Part shown: positions 12,347 through 41,585 of the stretch, one piece after another
How the letters are laid out: each line of letters starts with the position of its first letter
Position numbering within the stretch: position 1 is the first letter of the stretch
Made by a program: the position numbers and the translations under genes
Assembly: GCA_013339895.1 (NCBI GenBank)
Contig: JABACO010000013.1
Span: 442,634 to 506,633 of the forward strand
Direction of reading: 5' to 3'
Length of the DNA: 64,000 nt
Source of the DNA: Ephydatia muelleri
Lineage: Eukaryota; Porifera; Demospongiae; Spongillida; Spongillidae
The notes under the pieces: model-generated
The model's database searches: none
Seen by the model: only the letters and a program-made list of their open reading frames with translations
What the model was told of the DNA's origin: nothing

Positions 12347-13183
12347 TCATACCCATACTTGCCTCAAGCCCCTATGAACTGTCACAGTTGCACTAGACAG
12401 TTCTTTTTCAATCCTCATCTTCACTGACCACTCTTTGATTGGTCCCCGCCTGTCTATGTAATGATCCTTTCCAGTTTTTTGCTTAAGGTCATGCAGAGCA
12501 GAATAGAGTTCACTGATATGTTTTCTCTCAGCAGGTGAGTGACAGGGCCTAATGTACACCTTGGAATACTTGGGAGAGTTCTTAAGAGATTTAGCTTTGC
12601 GAAGAACTAGAGACCTGTGAAGGCTACTAGCAAAACGGACTTTCAATAAGCGCGGTCGATTTCCATCTGGAGCACGCTTTCCGAGTCTATAGGCATCAAC
12701 AAAAACAACATCATCCCCAATATCTAGGGAGGAAACTATTTCTTTAGTGTGCTTGATGTCAAGACTAGGAGATTCAGTCTCCTGTAACCCCGAAATTACC
12801 ACATGATATCGATTGTTATTAGCAGATATTGCTTCTTTGATGGCAATGTCTACCTGAGATGCGTGTTGAACAGGCGCAGCTTTAGTAACCGCAGGCTCAG
12901 CTTTAGTAACCGCAGCTTCAATTCTGATAACAAATTCATCAAACTTTTTCTCAAGGGCAGCGACTCTAGCTGGGAGATGCCTTAAAGAGTGCTCACAGTT
13001 TGGACAAGGCGTACACACATCCTTAATAATGCCCAAATTCTCGGGACTTACAGCTGAAAAGGTGTCAGAACAGCTCGAGTGAAAGTACGCTCCACAGTAG
13101 GTACAAGTTAGACCCTAGGGCAAGGACGTATCTACACTCTTCTTTTCACAGACAACGCAAGATTTGCCTTTCGTTCCCGGCAT
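12347..13183 (-). pseudogene. LINE ORF1 with PHD-like zinc finger, interrupted by TAG
   Basis: From the ATG at 13183 the frame reads MPGTKGKSCVVCEKK, reaches a TAG at 13117-13115, and continues with CTYCGAYFHSSC and CTPCPNC, a Cys4-His-Cys3-like spacing. After the finger comes a coiled, basic segment (AALEKKFDEFVIRIEAAVTK) and a domain with AYRLGKRAPDGNRPRLLKV, typical of the RRM-like part of LINE ORF1 proteins. These proteins bind element RNA. Block 2 carries the same TAG. Confidence 0.75.
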
Positions 13184-13442
13184 CACGTGACTTTCATCAG
13201 TCACATTATACACATTCAAAAGGCATCAGTTAATTAATGACTCTAACATATGCACAGAAGCTCCACGGTAACTCTCAATCTCCCATTCTTGGCAGCAGGA
13301 TAGAATGCGTCGTGTCAGGTTATATGTATAGCATGTGCAGTATATAGAAAAATGCATCAAGAATGCATTGCGTGTTTCACGAGACAACTAGTTAGTTGAA
13401 ACGACGTACCGGCTTTCTTTTGTTGTACCATACTGTAGATAT
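13184..13442. other. Sequence between LINE and outer arm
   Basis: About 260 bases with no gene seen. It is present again at 47657-47930 with few changes. It probably belongs to the element into which the LINE inserted, since CATCAGTTAATTAATG here partly mirrors AACCTCATTAACTGATG on the left side in block 2. Confidence 0.5.
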
Positions 13443-14304
13443 TGGATTCGCAATGCTTGAGGTTTGAACCGCGACACCGTCACGTGATAATAACGCTTTC
13501 TCGGGCAACAGCGCCACAGCTGCTATACCGGTAAATCATTAACTTCTTTGTAGCCAACAACACATTAATTGTTCTGAAGAAATCGGCTCAAGCCTTTTGT
13601 TTGTCAACTTCGCGAGAGTTGTTTACATAGACGTTTTCTTGCAAAGCGGAAGCGATAGCTTATCTGTCCTTTTACCGCATGTCCCTCTACCGCATGCTTC
13701 GTCCGTAAAGAGTTCATTTTAAAAAAATTAGGAGACCATTAGTCAGGTCGGAGGGATCTAACAATGATTCGAGAGACATGCAAATAGAATCTATGCTCAA
13801 CGCTTTCTATTCTCGCTAATGGCAAGTTAAATGGAATGACGCATGCGCCATACAATACATCAGCATGATAGAACACACGAAATGACTTCCAGCCATTACC
13901 ACTCCAAGACACACAGCACAACGTTATAATGACGACTATAAAGCCCCACAAAACGAGCAGTTATAATTCCCAAACAATGAAAATTTGTATCGTTTTGTAC
14001 AGAAAGCTGTCACCCGCAAAGTTGACAAACCACAAAAGCATTATACTATTCACCTAGCGATTTGCTTTATGACTTTTTTTTCTAAATGATTCGAACGAAA
14101 TTCATGTGTGTCATCACTCCGTTCAGAGGTGGAATTAGATACTAGTCCCGCGCAGAGGTAATCGCGCGTGATTCGCTTCTACACACAACTTTTGTGACAA
14201 ATTGTGTGACAAAGTGCATTTCACCAAGTGCATTTTAATGACGTCATCCGTTGACAGGCCCAACCACAATTGGAACCAGCACCTCCAAGTGGTGGTGATG
14301 GTGA

Positions 14305-14335
14305 GGAGGAGAAGGAGGAGGAGGGGTAGGAAGAC
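14305..14335. repeat. Short GAG tract at the right outer tip
   Basis: GAGGAGGAG-type repeats mirror the long CTC tract of the left tip. The counterpart at 48783-48825 is slightly longer. Confidence 0.8.
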
Positions 14336-14456
14336 ACTGAGTGTATCCAGCTTCCTCTCTCAGAATGCAGATTACCTTAAGCACAAACAAACTCTTGTAC
14401 TGTACACTTGAACTACATTCAATAGGTTAAAGAAGGATAGAAATTGGAAATTGGAA

Positions 14457-14458
<2 letters not shown>

Positions 14459-14494
<36 letters not shown>

Positions 14495-14528
14495 TGTGTG
14501 TGCGTGTGCGTGCATGTGTGTGTGCGTT

Positions 14529-14618
<90 letters not shown>
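14459..14618. repeat. (TG)n microsatellite
   Basis: This is the inverted equivalent of the CA runs at 81-136 and 28317-28358, much longer here. Confidence 0.95.
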
Positions 14619-14619
<1 letters not shown>

Positions 14620-15530
14620 CAGCAAACAGTTCTTGGCCAAGGCTTTGGTTCGTTTCAGTAAGATTTTGCCAAGACTTAGCTCCATCGTTTGTGTAGTTCC
14701 GTATTATTTGTTATTAGCCATTGTTTAGTAAGTCTTGAGTAGTCTACACAATATAGGTTAACTATTTTTGTATACTAATAATTGAAGTTGGTTAAGTAAC
14801 TAATGTGCACACCGTAGTCAAAGTGACCACAATGATCAGGACCAGGAAACATTTTCAATGCTTCGAATAGAGTGGGTGTGCACCCATCTACTTAGTTAAC
14901 CAAGTATAGTTAAGTAAAACTTATTCAGCTGATTAAAAAGTTGTGCTACAACATTTGTTTAATTTCAATATTGATTATACATTGTGAACTATGTATTTCA
15001 GGCAGTAATGAAATTGAAACCAGTTATTATATAATATAAGCATTAGAGGGAAAACATTGGAATGTATTAATCTAATTACTAATGAATTCCGCTGAAATTA
15101 TTTAATAAACAGTTTGGTTTATGCTCCATGGTGCTAGAAATCTGTAGTTTAAAGTCCTGATCACTTTTGGCCTAGTTGACCACAGTGGGCCTGACACTCC
15201 TTAGTTAATTACCCTAACGTTTTTTCTATGCAATAGAGTTTACATCATGCTCACTCAAGACTTTATGAAACTATGGCTGATGATTATAATATTGAACTGG
15301 TGGTGCAAAATCTTGGCTTTTCTTGCCCAAAGTGGCCAAAATCTTGGCCAAGATCTTTTCACTAAGAATAGTGTGGGCTATAAGCACAGTAGCTGGAAGG
15401 AAATATACATCTTACCTGTAACTCAGGAGGGTGGTCTTAACCATGTGAAGCTTCTGGCCAGAGAAGATGATGTCATCATAGACAACCTGAAGCAACTGCT
15501 TTAATTGTCTGACTTCATTGAAGATTTGGT

Positions 15531-15757
15531 GTAAGTACTCCAATTGGAGCTCACCAGTATGTCACAGTGAAGCTGTTACAGGAAGAACATTTGGAATATA
15601 AGTTGTACGTAGGTGCCCATGTCTCACAAGCTCATGTGTATGACGCTCCTTTGTGAGCTTGTCTAGTTTGTTAAGTTCTGAGGCAGTGGTCTATCTGATG
15701 TCCTTCCTGTAACAGCTTCACTGTGACATACTGGTGAACTCCAATTGGAGTACTTAC
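15531..15757. repeat. Micro-inversion of E14' bounded by 55-base inverted repeats
   Basis: The 51-base intron between E13 and E14 occurs twice here in opposite orientation (15531-15586 and 15702-15757). The exon E14 sequence between them (15628-15706) points to the minus strand, opposite to the rest of the module, and is 12 bases shorter than E14. Block 2 has the same arrangement at 49992-50218. Confidence 0.85.
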
Positions 15758-17425
15758 AGAAGCTAACTAGTGTGCATGTAGCTTTTCTTCATGTATAATC
15801 TCATTATGCTACCTACTGGGGGATGCCTATAAAGTCATGACAACAGATGTCATTCTGGAAGAACTGAGTGATGAAACTGAAGTTTATGTTGCAAGGCTCC
15901 GCCTACAGACCACAGAGGTACTTTGCTGTGGCTCTCTCCTCCTCCCCCTCCCTAATTACCCTCCTTACCCCACAGCCCCAGAATGCCATACCTGATGTTG
16001 TCATCTGGATGATCTCAGGAAACAAACGTATTGCTTCTTGTCGCATCCCTGCCAGCTCTCTCATGTTCTCAGAGACATCTAGGTGTAGGGGAAAGATGTG
16101 TGGAAAGTTTCAGACCATCTTTTTGACTGTAAGCAACATCAAAGAGTATACAGGTGTTCTAATGAATGCCCACCGCCCACCTTCAGCCTCCGGGTGTTGA
16201 AAAGCTGGAGGACTTGGAGGACCAGAAGGGTGGGGCTCAAGTACATCTCCTGCTGTGGCTGGGCTTGGAGCAGTTCCAATCCGAGTGGGCAAAAGAAGCC
16301 ATGGGAGGGAACGTCGCTGTCTATGCTGAAACAGTGAGGGGTGTGGCCATCTATAGCTGTCCAATCAGATGTCACTGTATCTGTAACTTTACCAGTATGA
16401 GAATCAATCATGCTTTGTCAAATGGGGTACTATGCATCTAACACGACCTGATTGGTCAGATGCCAAGGGAAAGGTCAAGCAACCAAAAGAGGCCTTTGTA
16501 GTTCCGGATGGTTGGAAGTGGGATGGGGACTGGTTCATTAACCCTGAGCTGAGGTGGGTCCAGCAGGCATGAAGGCTTCATCATAACTCAGTGATTTCTA
16601 CTCACACCAGCATTGCATTCGAGGCAGACGAGGGACTGAATGAATGGCAGGAGGACATATATGAGAACTAGATACGAGCTCCCTTCTCCAGTTGGACCAA
16701 TGACCCCACCAAGTCCTACTGGTCTGATGTCAGGGGAGATAAGCTCACAGCCCAAGAGAACGAGAAAGAGGCTAAGGAACTAACCAGAGACGACATACAG
16801 CCACCAGAGGGGTGGAGATGGGCTGGGGACTGGCAAGTGGATAAGAACAGAGCTTGCAATGAAGAACGTGCACATTAGCCTGTTAATTGGCATCTCCTCA
16901 TCCCCAGACCAGTAGCATGTTATACCAATTGCCATTTGTTTACCTTTTCCTAAGTGCACCTCCACACCCCTTTCATTCACTACATCTGTTGACCACACCC
17001 CTAACCAGGCAGGGAGTATTAGCATTGAGCCAGGTCTGTCAGGGTACACACACCTATTGAAAGGAATGTCCGCCTGTGTCGTCGCAAAAGATGGGTGATC
17101 ACCAGACTAAGACTCACCGACCCCAAGGCTTTGGAGAAGAAGATGGTGGGTGGTTCTATTTGATGCCCACTATGCAATGGTGTCAGCAGGATGTACTGAC
17201 TCTGCAGGGAAAGAGGAAGAAGGCCATTGAGGAAGGATGGGAGTATGCACGTCTGGCAAACCTTCCCTACCATCTCACTGAACACTCACTGGACTTAGCA
17301 AGACGCAGACGCTGGCATCGCAAGATGGTGGCTTTGAATGCAGGAAAGCCTGCTGTGTTCTACTTCGAAGGGGAAAAGAAGGCTAGTACCTGTGAAATGT
17401 GTTGTATGTAGAAACAGTAGTTTTT

Positions 17426-18009
17426 AACTAGCCATACATTTCTACTACACATACTGGAAATTTTATATAAAGTATGCGCTAGGTTCCTTTTCGTGGAAAC
17501 AATCCCATGTAACCAATGTTCTATTATAATGGGCCACCTTGTGTATCAGCATAGGAGGTTAAATGAGGTTGAGAGTTCATGCATTTCAGGTACATGATTT
17601 TGTGGCTATAGACTTAGTGGTCATAACTGCTGACAATCTGAACGCTGTATTCACCTCCTTCACTTCTGTAGCTTCTCCCATGTAGCATGCTAAAGATGGT
17701 CTCAGAAAGGCTATTCTTAGGAATAGTATGTTGTTAGGATGCCTTTTGCAAGACTCACCCAGCTGTTATTGATGTTAAACAATAGTGCAGTTGCATTGCT
17801 ATAATAAGGCACTGAGCATGCATAGAAAGGTAGCAGGTGAATTTCTACATCATGTTAATGCTATGAATGTAATTAAGATAGCAGGTAGTGACACTGCAGC
17901 CAGGGTAAGGTATCGTACTGAAGATACATTAATGGATATTATCATGTGTGCAATATTAACTTTTCTGTTTCAGAGCCCCAACCATAGCAATTAAATATTG
18001 AATATTGTA
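17426..18009. other. Unassigned intergenic sequence, block 1
   Basis: About 580 bases with no gene I can support. A 69-codon open frame (17785-17994) is also kept in block 2 but has no recognisable motif and may just reflect recent duplication. It could be the decayed end of the gypsy fragment that follows. Confidence 0.4.
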
Positions 18010-19330
18010 GTTTAAATATTTTACATCGCCCCACTTGAGTACAAGCCAACGTCCCAATGTTGGGAGTTCTGAAGGCCTATGTCCACATCAGGATCTATAG
18101 CTCAACAAACATAGGCTGACATCATCCTCAGTGTCTCCATCACTTCATAGCTCTTACTACCAGGCCATTGCCTTGTGGATATCATGGACTGCTGGTAACA
18201 TGCTCATAATTGTAGGAGACAAATGGCACACTGTGGCCCATTGTCACTAACCACTGAGTTAGTAGAAGTCAGTTTGACAAATCTCAATGCAGCGTGAGAA
18301 ATAATCAGCCACTAACAGATACTTTGTTCTCTTCAGTTCAACAAGGTCGGTTCCAATGATATAGACCTGAGGCAATCATAGGGTTCAGGTCGGTTCCAAT
18401 GATACCTCCAACAGGATACTATTAGTTTGTAAATCTCCTCCTCTACACCCTCTTTGATTTTGATCTGCTGGTGCATGTGATATTGTGATATTCTTTGACA
18501 TGGCTTTTGAATCAAAGATACAGTTGAAATTTCAAGATCTGTCAGGTGCCTCGATGGATCTACTCAACTGCATCATCTTGTAGTTCATCAGGGACTACAG
18601 TACGATTGCCAAACAGAAGGAGCTCATAATGCAATGCTATCTGACCCCTCCACCAGCCAATAGGGACGTGAAAGTTTGTGCTCAAGCTGGCCATATTTGG
18701 TATATTGTACCAGGGTTCCTGTGATTGGGAATCCTATGGTAAATCTTTCTGTTAAAGACTGAGATGCATATACAATTGGTTTCAGTTGCCACCATGTACC
18801 TGCAACAAGGCTGCACGCAACCCATATGAAAACACATCAGAGGACGAGAGCTTTGTTTAAACTCGGGAAAGTATAGTAAGTTCAGCTTCTGGAAGCTAGG
18901 AAAGATTCTTCCTGATCTGGGCCCCAAATCCATATTGACTTTCAGCTCATCAAGTCCCGCAATGGTTCAGATAATGGAGCGAGATTTGATAACATTTTTC
19001 CTAACTGATTAAGCATGCCCATGAAATGTCTCAGCTCAGTAACATTCATCGGCCTTTGCCAATGGCTTCTCAGGGTCTGCTCTGATTCTGTATACACATG
19101 TATGATGTGTCCTAGAAATTTCACACAGCAGTACTGAACACACATTTGTCTTCATTAGAGTTGCAGCTTGGATTCTAGTGAGAACTCCGTCTAGTCTAAG
19201 ATCACGTTCTTCTTGGGTTGTTCTGGTACATCATCTACCCAGCACAGTATTTCTACATAACCAGCTAGAATCTCATTCAGCCGTGTCTGAAAAAAGCTCA
19301 GGGGCACTTGATATTATTCTAAACTGGAGT
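18010..19330 (-). mobile_element. Decayed Ty3/gypsy pol fragment, block 1
   Basis: Minus-strand remnants in pol order. RT: SSAPELFQTRLNEILAGY at about 19250-19320, then LCWVDDV (from YVDD/YLDD), then KFLGHII near 19110 and WQRPMNVTELRHFMG of the RT-RNase H linker. RNase H: FQKLNLLYFPEF. Integrase core: VSDNGPQ at 18231-18251, then HVTSSP and YPQGNGLV at 18158-18202. Several stops and frameshifts separate the parts; no LTRs were recognised. Confidence 0.8.
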
Positions 19331-19561
19331 TTCTTTTACCCTGGGGCCCTTGGTTCAACACAGGCTTGGTCCCCAACACTGGCTTGGCCCAACACTAGCT
19401 TCTATGTAGCTTTTGCACACAGAGACTGTCACACTGTACCAACCTGTTAATCAAAATCCTTGAACAGCCGCATGGACAGATGATGCATCCATTTTAAATA
19501 TTAAAACAAGTTTCCAAGGAGGTCCAATGTAAAAGGTTTTTGCTTCAACATGTGATTCAGA
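19331..19561. other. Sequence between gypsy remnant and ferlin 3' end, block 1
   Basis: No gene is recognised. It contains a short imperfect repeat of CAGGCTTGGTCCCCAACACT type. It lies just beyond the putative ferlin poly(A) signals. Confidence 0.4.
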
Positions 19562-19631
19562 TTTATTTATTTTAATCCATGGTACCCATTAATTAACTAC
19601 ACCTATAGCCACCTTTATATTGCATTTTATT
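19562..19631 (-). promoter_or_regulatory. Putative ferlin G2 poly(A) signals
   Basis: AATAAA on the minus strand at 19626-19631, 19566-19571 and 19562-19567, which is 136-205 bases after the G2 stop codon. The G3 equivalents are at 54042-54047 and 53979-53984. Positions fit a short 3' UTR; no transcript evidence is available. Confidence 0.5.
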
Positions 19632-19766
19632 TAACTGCAGCATAATGACTCGTATAAAACTCTCTATACCATCTATACCTAAAGAGTTCATTAAAACAAA
19701 CCTTACAAGAGTAAGCCTAAATGATACCAATGACTAGTGATCTGCAGCAGGAGTCCACCTGGAGCC

Positions 19767-39863
<20,097 letters not shown>

Positions 39864-39906
39864 ATTGTTGCCATCATCTACATTTGCAGCAGCTGCAGTT
39901 GTTTCC

Positions 39907-40425
39907 TCTCCTCTTTCTACTACTCTTCCTCCTCTTCTACTTCCTCCTCCTCCTCCTCTTCCTCCTCCCCCTCCACCTCTTTCTCCTCCTCCTCCCCTAT
40001 CTCCTCCTCCTCCTCCTCCTCCTCCTCCTCCTCCTCTTTCTCCTCCTCCTCTTTCTCCTCCTTCTCTGTCTCCTCCTCTTTCTCCTCCTTCTCTTTCTCC
40101 TCCTCCTCCTCCTCTTTCTCCTCCTCCTTCTCTTTCTCCTCCTCCTCCTCCTCCTCTTTCTCCTCCTCCTCCTCTTTCTTTTTCTCCTCCTCCTCCTCCC
40201 CTTTCTCCTCCTCCTCCTCTTCCTCCTCCCCCTCCACCACTTTCTCCTCCTCCTCTTTCTCCTCCTCCTCCTCTTTCTCTTTCTCCTCCTCCTCCTCCTC
40301 TTTCTCCTCCTCCTCTTTCTCTCCTCCTCCTCCTTCTCTTTCTCCTCCTCCTCTTTCTCCTCCTCTTTCTCCTCCTCCTCTTTCTCCTCCTCCTCCTCCT
40401 CTTTCTCCTCCTCCTCCTCCTCCTT
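39907..40425. repeat. CTC/GAG trinucleotide tract at the ferlin 5' end (block 2)
   Basis: About 500 bases, roughly 180 longer than in block 1, with many CTT and TTC interruptions. In gene sense the frame that leads into E1 would be Gly/Arg-rich. The frame entered from the arm tip changes from Gly-rich to Glu-rich through indels and stops at 39920. Confidence 0.92.
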
Positions 40426-41299
40426 CACCATCACCACCACTTGGGGATTCCGGTTCCAATTGTGGTTTGGCCTGTCAACGGATGACGTCATTAAATGCAC
40501 TTGGTGAAGTACTTTGTCACAAAATTTGTCACAAAAGTTGGGTGTAGAAGCGAATCACGCGCGATTACCTCTGCGCGGGAGTATTATCTAATTCCACCTC
40601 TGAACGGAGTAATGTCACACATGAATTTCGTTCGAATCATTTAGAAAAAATAAGTCATAAAGTTTCCAACAAATCGCTAGGTGAATATAGATAATAGTAT
40701 ATTGCTTTTGTGGTTTGTCAACTTTGCGGGTGACAGCTTTCTGTACAAAACGATACAAATTTTCATTGTTTGGGAATTATAACTGCTCGTTTTGTGGGGG
40801 CTTTATAGTCGCCATTATAACGTTGTGCTGTGTGTCTTGGAGTGGTAATGGCTGAAAGTCATTTCGTGTGTTCTATCATGCTGATGTATTGTATGGCGCA
40901 TGCGTCATTCCATTTAACTTGCCATTAGCGAGAATAGAAATAGAAAACGTTGAGCATAGATTTCTAGAACTATTTGCATGTCTCTCGAATCATTGTTAGA
41001 TCCCTCCGACCTGACTAATATCAGTAATGGTCTCCTAATTTTAATGAACTCTTTACGGACGAAGCATGGACATGCGGTAGAGGGACAGATAAGCTATCGC
41101 TTCCGCTTTGCAAGAAAACGTCTATGTAAACAACTCTCGCGAAGTTGACAAGCAAAAGGCTTGAGCCGATTTCTTCAGAACAATTAATGTGTTGTTGGCT
41201 ACATGATTTACCGGCATAGCAGCGTTATTATCACGTGACGGTGTTGCGGTTCAAACCTCATTAACTGATGTCTCTATAGATATGTATAATGTGTGTGAT

Positions 41300-41547
41300 C
41301 TCACTATATAGGACTGTGCACGCGACCATATCTCTTTTCATTCACCCTTGCTTCTATGCCACCCGCGCCATTACCATGCAATCAAATACATCACACTGCT
41401 TGCATCATTCTCAAAGAGAGTGTTTCATTTCCGGTAACTATCAGAACTCAGTGAGTGTTACGTTAGCATATCACATATACTAGTACATTCGCGAAGCACA
41501 TACACACATGCACACACCCACACATGCACACACACATGCACACACAT

Positions 41548-41585
<38 letters not shown>

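Larger units (their letters stand above)
9560..13183 (-). mobile_element. CR1/L2-type LINE, block 1 copy (inactive)
   Basis: A 3.6 kb non-LTR retrotransposon on the minus strand: ORF1 with a zinc finger (12347-13183), then an apurinic-type endonuclease and a reverse transcriptase (about 9700-12256). The 3' end near 9560-9605 has a short AAT-rich repeat in place of a poly(A) tail. It cannot be active: ORF1 has an in-frame TAG at codon 23, the endonuclease-RT frame is broken at several places, and the FADD box is followed by a 2-base insertion. Confidence 0.88.
5806..14335. mobile_element. Nested inverted-repeat element, block 1
   Basis: Outer arms of about 860 bp face each other: left about 5806-6663, right about 13443-14310. 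Near the tips both carry the same CACCATCACCACCACTTGG motif, beyond which lie CTC or GAG trinucleotides. Between the arms sit an inner foldback palindrome (6664-9545), a LINE (9560-13183) and about 250 bases of unshared sequence (13190-13440). I found no convincing transposase in the arms. It resembles a composite or foldback-type element but could also be an inverted duplication into which other elements jumped. An equivalent structure stands at 40426-48825. Confidence 0.75.
14400..17425 (+). pseudogene. Inverted ferlin exon module E13-E21, block 1 (A1')
   Basis: Reverse-complement copy of 25424-28420, so the ferlin FerA-FerB-DysF exons appear here on the plus strand, between genes. Exons: E13' 15427-15530, E14' inverted at 15628-15706, E15' about 15818-15918, E16' 15976-16128, E17' 16187-16333, E18' 16396-16553, E19' 16611-16867, E20' 17009-17145, E21' 17190-17390. 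Nonsense codons stand in E13' (TAA 15502-15504), E19' (TAG 16669-16671) and E20' (TAG 17020-17022), and E14' is flipped. There are no upstream or downstream exons on this strand. It is a dead partial copy; a role as an antisense RNA source is possible but unproven. Confidence 0.88.

Noticed and set aside
5806..14335. The outer arms as long terminal repeats of a retrovirus-like element
   Set aside because: The arms are inverted, not direct, and no gag or pol of an LTR element lies between them; the only pol there is from a non-LTR LINE.
14200..14730. Cys-Val or Thr-His rich open frames over TG/CA runs (also at 6719, 9177, 43565, 48900, 58154)
   Set aside because: They are translations of dinucleotide repeats, with no gene context.
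16165..16186. A 7-base insertion before E17' in A1' as a frameshift
   Set aside because: It lies upstream of the CAG acceptor, in the intron, so it does not change the exon frame.
15868..16441. A1' as a functional plus-strand ferlin gene
   Set aside because: It has stops in E13', E19' and E20', a flipped E14', and no other exons on this strand.
17785..17994. A 69-codon open frame conserved in block 2 (52214-52426) as a small gene
   Set aside because: Conservation is no greater than that of surrounding non-coding sequence, the two differ by an in-frame indel, and no motif is recognisable.
39920..40459. The Glu-rich minus-strand frame in block 2 as the true ferlin N-terminus
   Set aside because: It ends in a stop at 39920, before the E1 donor, in a different frame from the conserved E1 end, and starts without an ATG.
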